Shown here one piece after another: positions 9,629-25,081 of a DNA stretch of 64,000 bases. The translations under genes and the position numbers were made by a program. Location of the stretch: assembly GCA_002918705.1 (NCBI GenBank), contig PQKR01000002.1:434001-498000 (forward strand). Direction: 5' to 3'. How positions within the stretch are numbered: position 1 is the first letter of the stretch; the number at the start of each line of letters is the position of its first letter. The DNA is from Escherichia sp. ESNIH1. GTDB taxonomy: Bacteria; Pseudomonadota; Gammaproteobacteria; Enterobacterales; Enterobacteriaceae. The notes below the pieces were generated by a model. That model was not told the DNA's origin and made no database searches. It was given only the letters and a program-made list of their open reading frames with translations.

Positions 9629-10545
9629 CCATATTAATGGCGACATATAACGGTAGCGAGTATATAAGAAACCAGCTACTTTCGTTACAGCAGCAAAAAA
9701 TGAGTTCATGGAAGTTATTTATTCAGGATGATGGCTCGACTGATAATACAATAGAGATAATACAGAATTTTCAGCGTAATGATGATCGTATCAACCTTGT
9801 TGAAAACCCTACGCCTCATCAGGGGGCCGGTAAAAATTTTCTTTCGTTAGTGAAGTTATCGAATTCTGAATATACAATTTTTTGCGATCAGGATGATATC
9901 TGGCTGGAAAACAAAATCAGCGATATGGTCGCTCATGCTGAAAGATACGATATGGCAGAAAATAGCCATCCTGCAATAGTTTATGCTGATGGATATGCTT
10001 TCTCTGACGAAACCGGGGACATTGATTTTAGTGGTATATCCCATAATCATGCTACCGATCTTAATGGATTCCTTTTCTTCAATGGCGGGTATCAGGGCTG
10101 TTCAATTATGTTTAACCAGGCGATGGTTAAATTTCTGAGAGACTACAGAGGCGCTGTTCATCTTCATGATGATATTACAAGTCTGGCGGCGCATGCGCTT
10201 GGTGAAGTCTATTTTTTACCAAAAAAACTTATGCTTTATCGGCAACATGCCAGAGCTGTTACCGGCCTCAAGAGTTTCGATGGAACATTATTTAGCAAAC
10301 TGAAATCTGAAGTTAACTATTTACTATCAAAAAAACACTTCATTGTAAAAGAGTCTTTTTTTGAAAACTACAGCAGTGAATTAACAGCTGAAAGAGAAAA
10401 AACTTTTCGCCTCTTTATAGATTTTGGTCACGCTCAGAGCAAATTTGAACAGTTGCTTTATTTGATTCGTGGGCATTTTACACTCAATAACAGCTTTGTG
10501 AAACTGTTAGTTAAGTTTGTATTACGAAGGAAGTTTGACTCATGA
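9610..10545 (+). CDS. family 2 glycosyltransferase, probable rhamnosyltransferase
   Basis: This GT-A fold GT2 enzyme (311 aa from the ATG at 9610) has VTILMATYNG at the N-terminus, the nucleotide-binding DDGSTDNT, and the metal-binding stretch FCDQDDIWLENKI. The CDQDDxW form is common in O-antigen rhamnosyltransferases, and the locus makes dTDP-rhamnose, so rhamnosyl transfer is a reasonable inference but not proved. In-frame ATGs at 9577 and 9592 would overlap wzy more; 9610 best fits the family N-terminus, though no start has a strong Shine-Dalgarno sequence. It ends in an ATGA overlap with the next gene. Confidence 0.85.
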   Translation: MQNKTVTILMATYNGSEYIRNQLLSLQQQKMSSWKLFIQDDGSTDNTIEIIQNFQRNDDRINLVENPTPHQGAGKNFLSLVKLSNSEYTIFCDQDDIWLENKISDMVAHAERYDMAENSHPAIVYADGYAFSDETGDIDFSGISHNHATDLNGFLFFNGGYQGCSIMFNQAMVKFLRDYRGAVHLHDDITSLAAHALGEVYFLPKKLMLYRQHARAVTGLKSFDGTLFSKLKSEVNYLLSKKHFIVKESFFENYSSELTAEREKTFRLFIDFGHAQSKFEQLLYLIRGHFTLNNSFVKLLVKFVLRRKFDS

Positions 10546-11327
10546 TTTCAATTTTGACCCCAACATATAATCGATACCATACGCTTCAACGGCTGTATGA
10601 TTCTTTATGCGCACAAGATTGCATGAGTTTTGAATGGATTATTGTTGATGATGGGAGTATCGATGATACTAAAACTATCGTTGACACATTTATTGCAGAA
10701 GATAAATTTCAGATTAGATATTTTTATCAGGATAATAGAGGTAAGCCTGGCGCTATTAACGCGGGTGTCCCGCTCTGCCAGCATGACTATATTTTTATTG
10801 TAGATAGTGATGATGCGTTAACCCAAGACGCAGTCAGTATGTTGATAAAGGCCGTCGATGAAGCGGAACAGGCGCAGGTGTCTTTTTCCGGCGTTGGATT
10901 TAGAAAAGCTACCTTTGACGGTTCCATTTTAGGCGTTGCTCCTGACTTCAAAGAGCCCATTATATATCTGAGTGCAACTGAAGCAGGAGGTATTTTTAAA
11001 GCGGATCTCGCCTATTGCTTTAAAAAAGAGAGCTTATTACGTCATCCTTTCCCTTTCTATAAAAATGAGCGGTTTGTGCCTGAATTATTCATCTGGAACA
11101 AAATTACAGATGAAGGTAAGATACGGTTTAACGCAAATAAAATTATCTATATAGCAGAGTTTCTTGCAGATGGTCTTACTCGAAATTTCAAAAAGCAATT
11201 AAAAAGATATCCATACAGCTTTAAGGTTTATTACGCAGATCAATTCCAGCGTGAAAAAAGCATTGTAAAAAAAATAAAAATGCTAATTCGCTATTTCCAA
11301 TGCATGGTATATGAGAAGATGAAATGA
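10542..11327 (+). CDS. family 2 glycosyltransferase
   Basis: This 261-aa GT-A enzyme has MISILTPTYNR at the N-terminus, the conserved VDDGSIDDT and a DxD-type FIVDSDDAL. It is coupled to both neighbours by four-base ATGA overlaps. It presumably adds one residue of the O-unit in the cytoplasm. The sugar donor and linkage cannot be deduced. The protein is short for the family but has all core motifs; the C-terminal part is Lys- and Arg-rich with an amphipathic look, consistent with peripheral membrane attachment. Confidence 0.86.
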   Translation: MISILTPTYNRYHTLQRLYDSLCAQDCMSFEWIIVDDGSIDDTKTIVDTFIAEDKFQIRYFYQDNRGKPGAINAGVPLCQHDYIFIVDSDDALTQDAVSMLIKAVDEAEQAQVSFSGVGFRKATFDGSILGVAPDFKEPIIYLSATEAGGIFKADLAYCFKKESLLRHPFPFYKNERFVPELFIWNKITDEGKIRFNANKIIYIAEFLADGLTRNFKKQLKRYPYSFKVYYADQFQREKSIVKKIKMLIRYFQCMVYEKMK

Positions 11328-12412
11328 AAATAGTTATGATAATTACCGGGCTGGGGATGGGCGGGGCGGAAACGCAAGTATGTAATCTCGCTAACTCTTT
11401 GTCTGATTTGAATCATTCTGTGACTATAATTTCACTTGTAAACATACAAGAGGTATTCCCAAACAGCAGAGTAAAAGTGCTTACTCTCGATATGGGAAAA
11501 ACAATACCCGGATTTATTAAAGCATATTTGAAATGTAGGAAAATCATTAAAGAATTAAAACCGGATGTAGTTCATAGTCATATGGTCCATGCTAATATTT
11601 TTGCAAGACTGCTCAGGCTATCAACTTCTTTGCCTCGTTTAATTTGTACTGCACATAATACAAATGAAGGGGGGGGGATGCGAATGTTAGCTTACCGTTT
11701 AACAGACTCTATGGCAGACATTACTACTAATGTGAGCCAAGAGGGCGTCGAGGCTTTTATACAAGCAGGGGCAGTAAAAAGAGAACGTATCGTATGCATG
11801 TATAATGGGATAAGCACCGAGAAATTTGCGTTTTCAAGCGAGCATCGAAATAATTTACGTAATTATCTGCAAATCGAGGATGATACGCCGCTGTTAATGG
11901 CAATTGGAAGGTTAACATTTGCAAAAGATTATCCAAATCTCCTGCATGCCTTTTCAAAGCTTAACGTCGATTTCAATGCTCATTTGGCCGTTATTGGTGA
12001 TGGACCGTTAAAACACGAACTTATAGAGCTATCGCAAGAGTTAGGTATTTCCGAAAAAATCCATTGGCTGGGTATTCAAAAAAATGTATCGGAATGGTTA
12101 TCCGCCTGCGATACGTTTGTTCTTTCCTCAGAATGGGAGGGCTTCGGCTTAGTCGTGGCTGAAGCAATGGCCTGTGGTAGAGTGGTAGTTGCTACTGATG
12201 CCGGGGGAGTAAGTGAAGTGATGGGTCCTTCCGATTTTCTTGTTCCCATCAAAGACTCCGATGGCCTACTGAAAAAGATTAGCGCCGCTTTAAACTTATC
12301 CCCTGAAGAGAGAGCGACTATCTCCGCCAACAATCGCGCCCAAGTCCTCAAACATTTTGCTCTGCCGGTAATAACGCAGCGGTGGCTATCCTTATACGAA
12401 GGTAAAAAATAA
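11324..12412 (+). CDS. family 4 glycosyltransferase containing a G9 tract
   Basis: This 362-aa GT-B protein opens with the glycine-rich acceptor-domain loop GLGMGGAETQV, has SHMVHANIFARLLR, and carries the family 4 donor motif in SEWEGFGLVVAEAMACG, including the E-x7-E pair. It overlaps the preceding gene by ATGA. Codons for residues 116-118 are GGG GGG GGG, a run of nine G (11669-11677). Slippage by one base would truncate the protein, so this could be a phase-variable O-antigen transferase. Donor specificity is unknown. Confidence 0.87.
   Translation: MKIVMIITGLGMGGAETQVCNLANSLSDLNHSVTIISLVNIQEVFPNSRVKVLTLDMGKTIPGFIKAYLKCRKIIKELKPDVVHSHMVHANIFARLLRLSTSLPRLICTAHNTNEGGGMRMLAYRLTDSMADITTNVSQEGVEAFIQAGAVKRERIVCMYNGISTEKFAFSSEHRNNLRNYLQIEDDTPLLMAIGRLTFAKDYPNLLHAFSKLNVDFNAHLAVIGDGPLKHELIELSQELGISEKIHWLGIQKNVSEWLSACDTFVLSSEWEGFGLVVAEAMACGRVVVATDAGGVSEVMGPSDFLVPIKDSDGLLKKISAALNLSPEERATISANNRAQVLKHFALPVITQRWLSLYEGKK
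11669..11677 (+). repeat. poly-G (9) tract inside a glycosyltransferase gene
   Basis: Nine consecutive G encode three Gly in frame. It is the longest G run I noticed, and it lies in an otherwise AT-rich gene. Such mononucleotide runs are typical sites of slipped-strand mispairing. Confidence 0.8.
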
Positions 12413-12474
12413 CGTTGCAGCTGAGGCGCAATTGTCATTTCGTTAATAATCATATTCTGAGCACTTTATTACCT

Positions 12475-13575
12475 ATGCAGCATAAACTTAAAATATTGCA
12501 CGTGCAATTGCTTCCTTTATTGAGTGGCGTACAGCGAGTGAGCCTCAATGAAATAACCCATCTGAAAAATGATTTTGATTATTCGCTAGTGTGCTCTTAC
12601 GAAGGACCGCTTACGGAGGCGCTAAGCACAATCGATACGCCTTGTTATAGTATTCCGTACTTTTGTCGCGAGTTATCCGCCTCGAAAGATATTAAAGCGC
12701 TAATGGAACTTTACAAATTAATCAGGCGAAAAAAATTCGATATCGTTCACACCCACTCTTCAAAAACTGGTGTGCTTGGACGTATCGCTGCTAAATTTGC
12801 AGGGGTTCCTAAAGTTATACATACAGTTCATGGATTTGCCTTTCCTGCGGCAGCATCCAGGAAATCATATTATCTGTATTTCTTCTTAGAGTGGTTTGCA
12901 AAATTCTTTACTGATGAGCTTATTGTCCTTAATAAGAAAGACCAAGAGATAGCCATTGAAAAGTTAGGTTACGCTAGAAAATGTGTGCATATAATCCCTA
13001 ATGGTGTAGATATTGATAAGTTTGTGCCTGGTACGATCCCAAAAAAGAATGAACAAATTAAAATCATCATGGTGGGCAGGCTTTGGCCACAAAAAGATCC
13101 GAAAACACTTTTTCATGCGATTAAAACGCTTCTTGATGAAAAAATTGATGTTAGCCTCACCTATGTTGGCGATGGCGAACTTATGCATGAGCTGAAAGAT
13201 TTAGCAGAAAACTATTCAAATAATATATCGTTCCTCGGCTGGCAAAATAATATTTCTGAGCTACTACCGCAGCATGATTTATTTGTCTTGCCATCATTGT
13301 GGGAGGGTATGCCACTGGCGATACTGGAAGCCATGAGTTGTGGCTTACCGTGTTTGGTGACAAATATACCAGGTAACAATGATCTTGTTAAAGATGGATA
13401 TAACGGTTTTTTATTTGAAGTAGCAGATCATGAAAAATTGGCTGTTTTAATTAAAAATTATTACCACAATTCAGATATGTTGTTGCAGCACGCTGAGAAC
13501 GCCAGGACCTATGTCCAGGAACATTTTACTCTCGATGCACGTAATGATGCTGTAAGTAAAATCTATAAAAGCTAA
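12475..13575 (+). CDS. family 4 glycosyltransferase
   Basis: This GT-B enzyme of 366 aa is the last serotype-specific gene. Motifs are LLSGVQRVSLNEI (acceptor loop), VHTHSSKTGVLGRIAAK and VIHTVHGFAF, the IPNGVDIDKF turn between domains, and the donor-site WEGMPLAILEAMSCGLP with both conserved Glu. The HTHSSKTG..HTVHGF pattern is found in enzymes acting early on lipid-linked amino sugars, so it may add the second residue; this is inference. The frame is open from a TTG at 12415 (386 aa), three bases after the previous gene. Neither start has a good ribosome site; the ATG gives the family-length N-terminus. Confidence 0.84.
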   Translation: MQHKLKILHVQLLPLLSGVQRVSLNEITHLKNDFDYSLVCSYEGPLTEALSTIDTPCYSIPYFCRELSASKDIKALMELYKLIRRKKFDIVHTHSSKTGVLGRIAAKFAGVPKVIHTVHGFAFPAAASRKSYYLYFFLEWFAKFFTDELIVLNKKDQEIAIEKLGYARKCVHIIPNGVDIDKFVPGTIPKKNEQIKIIMVGRLWPQKDPKTLFHAIKTLLDEKIDVSLTYVGDGELMHELKDLAENYSNNISFLGWQNNISELLPQHDLFVLPSLWEGMPLAILEAMSCGLPCLVTNIPGNNDLVKDGYNGFLFEVADHEKLAVLIKNYYHNSDMLLQHAENARTYVQEHFTLDARNDAVSKIYKS

Positions 13576-13675
13576 CATTGTCGTTGTAAAGTGTTAGCAA
13601 TATCTAATATATTTATAGAAATTTATTAACAGCGTAATAATTAGCCAGTAGTTATCGAACCGACAGGAGTATGTA

Positions 13676-15082
13676 ATGTCTAAACAGCAGATCGGCGTTG
13701 TAGGTATGGCCGTCATGGGGCGCAACCTGGCCCTCAACATCGAAAGCCGTGGCTATACCGTTTCCGTTTTCAACCGCTCACGCGAAAAGACGGAAGAGGT
13801 TGTTGCTGAAAACCCAGGCAAGAAGCTGGTGCCTTACTACACCGTGCAAGAGTTTGTTGAGTCTCTTGAAACGCCGCGCCGCATCCTGTTAATGGTGCAA
13901 GCAGGCGCTGGCACTGATGCTGCCATCAATTCGCTTAAACCTTACCTGGATAAAGGCGACATCATCATCGATGGCGGCAATACCTTCTTCCACGACACCA
14001 TTCGTCGTAATCGCGAACTCTCTGCTGAAGGCTTCAACTTTATCGGTACCGGCGTTTCCGGCGGTGAAGAGGGCGCGCTGAAAGGGCCTTCTATTATGCC
14101 TGGCGGCCAGAAAGAGGCCTATGAGCTGGTTGCTCCAATTCTGACTAAGATTGCTGCGGTAGCGGAAGACGGCGAGCCATGTGTCACCTATATTGGTGCC
14201 GACGGTGCCGGTCACTACGTGAAGATGGTGCACAACGGCATCGAATACGGCGATATGCAGCTCATCGCTGAAGCCTACGCGCTGCTGAAAGGCGGCCTGA
14301 ACCTCTCCAACGAAGAGCTGGCCCAGACCTTTACCGAGTGGAACAAAGGCGAGCTGAGCAGCTATCTGATCGACATCACCAAAGATATCTTCACCAAGAA
14401 AGATGAAGAGGGTAACTACCTGGTTGATGTAATCCTTGATGAAGCCGCAAACAAAGGCACCGGTAAGTGGACCAGCCAGAGCTCGCTGGATCTGGGCGAG
14501 CCGCTGTCGCTGATCACTGAGTCCGTGTTTGCCCGTTACATCTCCTCGCTAAAAGAGCAGCGCGTTGCCGCCTCTAAAGTCCTGAGCGGACCGCAGGCGC
14601 AGCCGGCCGGTGACAAAGCCGAGTTCGTTGAGAAGGTACGTCGTGCGCTCTACCTGGGCAAAATCGTCTCCTATGCTCAGGGCTTCTCTCAGCTGCGTGC
14701 CGCGTCTGAAGAGTACAATTGGGATCTGAACTACGGTGAAATCGCGAAGATTTTCCGCGCTGGCTGCATCATCCGCGCCCAGTTCCTGCAGAAAATTACC
14801 GACGCCTACGCTGAGACCCCGGCGATTGCCAACCTGCTGCTGGCTCCATACTTCAAGCAGATTGCCGATGACTACCAGCAGGCGCTGCGTGACGTTGTGG
14901 CCTATGCCGTACAGAATGGTATCCCGGTGCCGACCTTTGGCGCTGCCGTTGCCTACTACGACAGCTACCGCTCTGCGGTACTGCCGGCTAACCTGATCCA
15001 GGCTCAGCGCGACTACTTCGGTGCACACACCTACAAGCGTACCGATAAAGAGGGTGTATTCCATACCGAATGGATGGAATAA
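13676..15082 (+). CDS. gnd: 6-phosphogluconate dehydrogenase, decarboxylating
   Basis: This cytoplasmic enzyme of the oxidative pentose phosphate pathway converts 6-phosphogluconate to ribulose-5-phosphate and CO2 with NADP reduction. The 468-aa protein (the usual enteric length) has the NADP-binding [13 protein letters not shown] at residues 7-19, the substrate-binding [17 protein letters not shown] with its catalytic Lys, and the C-terminal end [19 protein letters not shown] lies 11 bases upstream of the ATG. gnd conventionally flanks O-antigen loci and is often co-transferred with them. A strong terminator follows. Confidence 0.98.
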   Translation: MSKQQIGVVGMAVMGRNLALNIESRGYTVSVFNRSREKTEEVVAENPGKKLVPYYTVQEFVESLETPRRILLMVQAGAGTDAAINSLKPYLDKGDIIIDGGNTFFHDTIRRNRELSAEGFNFIGTGVSGGEEGALKGPSIMPGGQKEAYELVAPILTKIAAVAEDGEPCVTYIGADGAGHYVKMVHNGIEYGDMQLIAEAYALLKGGLNLSNEELAQTFTEWNKGELSSYLIDITKDIFTKKDEEGNYLVDVILDEAANKGTGKWTSQSSLDLGEPLSLITESVFARYISSLKEQRVAASKVLSGPQAQPAGDKAEFVEKVRRALYLGKIVSYAQGFSQLRAASEEYNWDLNYGEIAKIFRAGCIIRAQFLQKITDAYAETPAIANLLLAPYFKQIADDYQQALRDVVAYAVQNGIPVPTFGAAVAYYDSYRSAVLPANLIQAQRDYFGAHTYKRTDKEGVFHTEWME

Positions 15083-15103
15083 TCTGATTTATAAATTAAT
15101 TTT

Positions 15104-15128
15104 AAGCCCGGTTCTACCGGGCTTTTTT
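15104..15128 (+). terminator. gnd rho-independent terminator
   Basis: AAGCCCGG (15104-15111), a five-base loop and CCGGGCTT (15117-15124) run into a T-tract ending at 15128. Confidence 0.93.
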
Positions 15129-15309
15129 ATTTTGTCTGATTGTAATTTGTTAAAAATGGTATGTATCTGCTACTGATTATAAAGCTTATCTGAATATGAA
15201 TCTGTCGTATTGACACTATAATCTCAGTATCGTTATCGTTAAAGCCGTTCCACTCACTGGCTGTGTCGTTTTCAGGCACTACGTTCTTTAACGAGAAAAA
15301 GTCAAACGT

Positions 15310-16476
15310 ATGAAAATTACCATCTCCGGTACAGGTTATGTAGGCCTCTCCAACGGTATTTTAATTGCCCAGAATCATGAAGTTGTTGCGCTGGATATCG
15401 TGCAAGAAAAAGTGGATCTGCTGAACCAGGAAAAGTCACCGATTGCCGACAAGGAAATTGAGGAATATCTTAAAACGAAGCCTCTCAATTTTCGCGCGAC
15501 CACCGACAAGTATGATGCCTACCGCGATGCAGATTATGTGATTATTGCGACGCCAACGGATTACGATCCGAAAACCAACTACTTCTGCACGACTAGCGTT
15601 GAAGCCGTCATCAAGGATGTAAATGAAATTAATCCGAATGCGGTGATGGTAATCAAATCAACGGTCCCCGTCGGCTTTACGCAAAAAATCAAAGAGACGC
15701 TGGGCATTGATAACGTTATCTTCTCCCCGGAGTTCCTGCGTGAGGGCCGGGCGCTGTACGATAACCTGCACCCCTCCCGCATCGTCATTGGCGAGCGCTC
15801 GCAGCGTGCAGAGCGTTTTGCCGCCCTACTGGTAGAGGGGGCGATCAAAAGCGATATCCCCGTTCTGTTTACCGACTCGACCGAAGCCGAAGCCATTAAA
15901 CTGTTCGCTAATACCTACCTGGCGATGCGCGTAGCTTACTTTAACGAGCTGGATAGCTACGCAGAAAGTCTCGGTTTAAATACCCGACAGATCATCGAAG
16001 GGGTGTGCCTCGATCCGCGGATTGGCAATCACTATAATAATCCTTCATTTGGCTACGGCGGTTACTGTTTACCCAAAGACACCAAGCAGCTGGTGGCGAA
16101 TTACAAATCCGTACCTAACAATATTGTATCGGCTATTGTTGAAGCCAACCGCACCAGAAAAGACTTTATTGCCGATGCGATCCTTTCTCGTCAGCCGAAA
16201 GTTGTCGGTGTTTATCGGTTAATAATGAAAAGTGGTTCCGATAATTTCCGCGCCTCTTCAATTCAGGGAATTATGAAGCGTATCAAAGCGAAGGGCGTTG
16301 AAGTGATTATTTATGAACCGGTGATGAAAGAGGACCAGTTCTACAACTCTCGTGTGGTGCGTGATCTTACTGCTTTTAAGCAGGAGGCTGACGTCATTAT
16401 CTCAAATCGTATGGCTTCAGAACTGACAGACGTAACAGATAAGGTTTATACACGCGATTTGTTTGGCAATGATTAG
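15310..16476 (+). CDS. ugd: UDP-glucose 6-dehydrogenase
   Basis: This enzyme oxidises UDP-glucose twice to UDP-glucuronate, a precursor for colanic acid and for 4-amino-arabinose on lipid A. The 388-aa protein has the same length as E. coli Ugd. It has the NAD-binding [10 protein letters not shown] (residues 7-16), the STVPVGFT segment, and catalytic Cys253 in [11 protein letters not shown]. The 180-base upstream region after the gnd terminator should hold its own promoter; regulation by Rcs, PhoP and PmrA is known for the family, but I could not pinpoint boxes. It lies between gnd and wzzB as in E. coli. Confidence 0.97.
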   Translation: MKITISGTGYVGLSNGILIAQNHEVVALDIVQEKVDLLNQEKSPIADKEIEEYLKTKPLNFRATTDKYDAYRDADYVIIATPTDYDPKTNYFCTTSVEAVIKDVNEINPNAVMVIKSTVPVGFTQKIKETLGIDNVIFSPEFLREGRALYDNLHPSRIVIGERSQRAERFAALLVEGAIKSDIPVLFTDSTEAEAIKLFANTYLAMRVAYFNELDSYAESLGLNTRQIIEGVCLDPRIGNHYNNPSFGYGGYCLPKDTKQLVANYKSVPNNIVSAIVEANRTRKDFIADAILSRQPKVVGVYRLIMKSGSDNFRASSIQGIMKRIKAKGVEVIIYEPVMKEDQFYNSRVVRDLTAFKQEADVIISNRMASELTDVTDKVYTRDLFGND

Positions 16477-16509
16477 TTCACTTAACGAATCGATGTAACC
16501 GAAGCATGA

Positions 16510-16539
16510 AACCTGATGTTAACCGTCAGGTTTTTTTTT
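16510..16539 (+). terminator. ugd rho-independent terminator
   Basis: AACCTGA (16510-16516) pairs with TCAGGTT (16526-16532), followed by a T-run to 16539. Confidence 0.9.
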
Positions 16540-16715
16540 GAGCAATATTATCCCTAAACAGAATTAAATGATTATATTTTATACAGAAAAAAAGCTGCAT
16601 ATTGGCTAGCAACAACTTGAAAATCAATTAGACTGAATCTTATAGAAAAAAATAATAGGATGCGTAAACTACTCTAAACATAACGGTTACTTGCGCTTTC
16701 ATCATAAAGGTTGCT

Positions 16716-17699
16716 ATGACGCACAACGACAATAATACGGCATCGAGAAGTAATAATTCTTCTGAGCAGATTGATTTTGTTGATCTTTTCCTACAATTTT
16801 GGCGTAGTAAATGGACAATTGCAATTTTTGTTTTCCTTACAGTTGCTATAGCAGCAGTTTATATCGTCGTTGCTAAAGAAAAGTGGACATCAACGGCAGT
16901 TATCACTATGCCAGATGCTGGCCAGATAACTGGCTACACTAACGCAATGAATGTTTTAAACGGTACTTCTTCTTTAGATGTCAATGAGGTTCAGCAGCGG
17001 GTAATCGGTCGCTTCAATTCGTCATTCTCTGCTTTAGCAGAAACGCTGGAAAACCAGCAAAACCCTGAAAAATTGACGATTACTACAGCGGTGAAAGGAC
17101 AACCTTTACCTTTAAAACTAACTTATCAGGGTGACTCGGCTGAAAATGCTCAGAAAACCCTGGCGCAGTACATCCAGCAGGTGGATGAACAGATCGCCGA
17201 CGAACTGGATCAGGATTTAGCAGTTAATATCAAATCGAGAACTACAGAACTGGTGGCCTCATTGTCTACGCAGGAAAAAGTAGCTCAGGAGCAAAAAGAT
17301 CTGCGTCTGAAACAGATTTCCGCTGCGCTAAAGGTCGCTCAGGAGGCGCAAATCAAAACGCCACAGGTGCAGCAGACGCAGGAGGTTACCCAAGATACAA
17401 TGTTCTTACTCGGAGGAGAAGCGCTGGAGTCGATGATTAAAAACGAAGCAGCCCGGCCGCTGGCTTTCCCGGACAATTACTATCAGATGCGTAAAAATTT
17501 ACTGGACATTGCCCGCCTGAAAACCGATCCGGCCAATATGCACAGCTATCGCTATGTAATGAAACCAACCCTACCGGTAAGACGTGATAGTCCTAAACGC
17601 GCATTAACGCTCATCTTAGCCGTCCTGCTGGGAGGCATTCTCGGCTCCGGCTATGTGCTTACCCGCAATTCGCTGCGTAACTACCAGCCGAAAGCGTAA
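16716..17699 (+). CDS. wzzB: O-antigen chain length determinant WzzB
   Basis: This polysaccharide co-polymerase sits in the inner membrane and sets the modal length of Wzy-polymerised O-antigen. The 327-aa protein has the two-helix Wzz layout: a hydrophobic segment at about residues 34-55 (IAIFVFLTVAIAAVYIVVA), a long periplasmic coiled-coil region rich in Gln and Glu (notably near residue 195, QEKVAQEQKDLRLKQ), and a C-terminal Pro-rich motif leading into a second helix (TLILAVLLGGILGSGYVL). It is close to E. coli WzzB. It converges with hisI on a shared terminator. Confidence 0.97.
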   Translation: MTHNDNNTASRSNNSSEQIDFVDLFLQFWRSKWTIAIFVFLTVAIAAVYIVVAKEKWTSTAVITMPDAGQITGYTNAMNVLNGTSSLDVNEVQQRVIGRFNSSFSALAETLENQQNPEKLTITTAVKGQPLPLKLTYQGDSAENAQKTLAQYIQQVDEQIADELDQDLAVNIKSRTTELVASLSTQEKVAQEQKDLRLKQISAALKVAQEAQIKTPQVQQTQEVTQDTMFLLGGEALESMIKNEAARPLAFPDNYYQMRKNLLDIARLKTDPANMHSYRYVMKPTLPVRRDSPKRALTLILAVLLGGILGSGYVLTRNSLRNYQPKA

Positions 17700-17700
17700 T

Positions 17701-17728
17701 AAAAAAACCGGGCTTGCCCGGTTTTTTT
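17701..17728. terminator. bidirectional terminator shared by wzzB and the his operon
   Basis: Seven A, then ACCGGGC-TT-GCCCGGT, then seven T. The A-run on one side and T-run on the other make it a functional intrinsic terminator on both strands between two convergent transcripts. Confidence 0.93.
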
Positions 17729-17740
17729 ATCTCTGCGGCA

Positions 17741-18348
17741 CTACTTGTGCCGCGCTCTCAGATTCTCAATGATTGCCGTCATGTCCAAATCCTGATCCTG
17801 CAGCAGTACCAGTAGGTGGTAGATCAGATCGGACGCTTCGTTAGTCAGCTCTTCGCGGTCATGAACGGTTGCGGCAAGGGCGGTCTCAACTCCCTCTTCA
17901 CCCACCTTCTGCGCAATGCGCTTGGTGCCGCTGGCATAGAGCTTCGCCGTATAGGAGCTGGCAGGATCGGCGCTTTTGCGCGCCGCCAGCAGCTGCTCCA
18001 GCTGGTAGAGGAACAGCCACTGATGGCTCTTCTCTTCACCAAAGCAGCTGGTAGTGCCGGTGTGGCAGGTCGGCCCGACGGGGTTGACCAGCACCAGCAG
18101 CGTGTCGTTATCGCAGTCCGGCGTGATGCTGACCACGTTAAGCACGTTACCGGAGGTTTCACCCTTGGTCCACAGGCGCTGCTTGGTGCGCGAGTAAAAA
18201 GTGACCAGCCCGCTCTCTTCGGTTTTCGCCAGCGCCTGCTGGTTCATATAGCCCAGCATTAACACTTCACCAGAGACCGCGTGCTGGATCACGGCAGGCA
18301 GCAGCCCATCGGTTTTAGTCCAGTCCAGCAGGCTGCGTTGTTGCTCTG

Positions 18349-18355
<7 letters not shown>
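17741..18355 (-). CDS. hisI: HisIE: phosphoribosyl-AMP cyclohydrolase / phosphoribosyl-ATP pyrophosphohydrolase
   Basis: This bifunctional enzyme catalyses steps 2 and 3 of histidine synthesis. In the 204-aa fusion, residues 1 to about 110 are the cyclohydrolase, with the metal-binding [11 protein letters not shown] and [12 protein letters not shown]ys/His cluster. The rest is the helical pyrophosphohydrolase ([13 protein letters not shown], then [13 protein letters not shown]). It is the last gene of the operon. Its start overlaps the end of hisF by seven bases. Confidence 0.97.
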
Positions 18356-23860
<5,505 letters not shown>

Positions 23861-23876
23861 AATCGTTTTCCTTTTT

Positions 23877-23943
23877 GCCGGATGGCACGTTGTTTATCCG
23901 GCCTACAAGACCCGTAGGCCCGGTAAGCGCAGCGCCACCGGGC
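23877..23943. repeat. REP pair (BIME) between hisG and hisD
   Basis: GCCGGATGGCA...TATCCGGCCTAC (23877-23906) and GTAGGCCCGGTAAG...CACCGGGC (23914-23943) are two REP units in inverted orientation. Salmonella is known for a REP in the same hisG-hisD gap, where it affects mRNA stability. It probably stabilises the hisG segment and lowers distal expression slightly. Confidence 0.88.
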
Positions 23944-23958
23944 ACATTAAAACTGCTG

Positions 23959-24858
23959 TTACTCCATCATCTTCTCAATCGGCAGCACCAGAATAGAGCT
24001 GGCCCCCAGCGCCTTCAGCTTCTCCATCGTCTCCCAGAAGAGCGTTTCGCTGCTTACCATGTGCATCGCCACGCGCTGCTGATCGCCCGCCAGCGGCAGA
24101 ATGGTCGGACGCTCGGCACCCGGCAGCAGGGCAATCACCTCTTCCAGACGCTCGGTCGGGGCATGCATCATGATGTATTTTGATTCGCGGGCCTGAATGA
24201 CGCCCTGGATACGGGTCAGTAGCTTGTCGATCAGTTGCTGCTTGGCCGCAGGCATCTCGCCGTCGCGCTGGATCAGGCAGGCTTTCGAGCGGTAGATGAC
24301 TTCTACCTCACGCAGGCCGTTGGCCTCAAGGGTCGCCCCGGTCGAGACCAGGTCGCAGATGGCGTCAGCCAGGCCTGCGCGCGGAGCGACTTCGACGGAG
24401 CCGTTCAGCAGGCAAGATTTAAAGGAGACGCCTTTCTGATCGAGGTAGCGCTTCAGCAGGTGCGGATAGGAGGTGGCGATGCGTTTACCGTCCAGCGCCG
24501 CCGGGCCATCCCACGGCTCGTCAACGGCAGTAGCCAGCGACAGGCGACAGCCGCCGAAATCGAGGCGGCGCAGGGTAAAGTAACGCGGGTCTTCGCCCTG
24601 AGCGCGGCGGGTCAGCAGCTCCTCTTCCAGCACGTTCTCGCCGATAATGCCGAGATCCACCACGCCGTCCATAACCAGCCCAGGAATGTCGTCGTCACGC
24701 ACGCGCAGAATATCGATAGGCATGTTCTCTGCCAGCGCAATCAGGCGCTGAGTGTGCAGATTGATTTTAATGCCGCAGCGGGCCAGCAGTTCGCGTGAAT
24801 CATCGCTTAAACGGCCAGATTTCTGCATAGCTATGCGTAAACGGGAGTTATCTAACAT
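23959..24858 (-). CDS. hisG: ATP phosphoribosyltransferase HisG
   Basis: This first and feedback-controlled enzyme joins ATP and PRPP. The 299-aa protein is of the long form, with the catalytic core ([11 protein letters not shown] start, then the segment with [13 protein letters not shown]) and a C-terminal ACT-like regulatory domain (about residues 225-299) that binds histidine. It is the first structural gene after the attenuator, which lies 35 bases before its ATG. Confidence 0.98.
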   Translation of the reverse strand: MLDNSRLRIAMQKSGRLSDDSRELLARCGIKINLHTQRLIALAENMPIDILRVRDDDIPGLVMDGVVDLGIIGENVLEEELLTRRAQGEDPRYFTLRRLDFGGCRLSLATAVDEPWDGPAALDGKRIATSYPHLLKRYLDQKGVSFKSCLLNGSVEVAPRAGLADAICDLVSTGATLEANGLREVEVIYRSKACLIQRDGEMPAAKQQLIDKLLTRIQGVIQARESKYIMMHAPTERLEEVIALLPGAERPTILPLAGDQQRVAMHMVSSETLFWETMEKLKALGASSILVLPIEKMME

Positions 24859-24893
24859 TCTGCTTATCCTCTTATCCTGCCTGAATTAGGTTC

Positions 24894-24928
24894 AAAAAAA
24901 AGCCCCCGGAAGAGGATCTTCCGGGGGC
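24894..24928 (-). terminator. his attenuator terminator
   Basis: Read on the minus strand, GCCCCCGGAAGA, a three-base loop and TCTTCCGGGGGC (24928 down to 24902) are followed by eight T (24901-24894). This is the terminator arm of the his leader, forming when the ribosome finishes the leader peptide without stalling at His codons. Confidence 0.96.
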
Positions 24929-24992
24929 TTTTTCATGCGTTCATGCACCACTGGAAGATCCAAACGTCTTCCAGCACACATCGCCTGAAAGA

Positions 24993-25043
24993 CTAGTCAG
25001 GATGATGGTGATGATGGTGGTGTTTAAATTGAACGCGTGTCAT
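24993..25043 (-). CDS. hisL: his operon leader peptide
   Basis: This 16-residue peptide, MTRVQFK followed by seven His, then Pro-Asp, is the known his leader of enterics. Ribosome stalling at the seven consecutive His codons under histidine starvation favours the antiterminator and lets polymerase reach hisG. It is too short for ordinary gene finders. Confidence 0.97.
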   Translation of the reverse strand: MTRVQFKHHHHHHHPD

Positions 25044-25081
25044 AAAGTTTCCAATGAATGCTTATTCATGTCTTGTCAATT

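Noticed and set aside
24993..25043. Tandem repeat-like CAC/CAT run
   Set aside because: It is the His codon run of the hisL leader, not a microsatellite.
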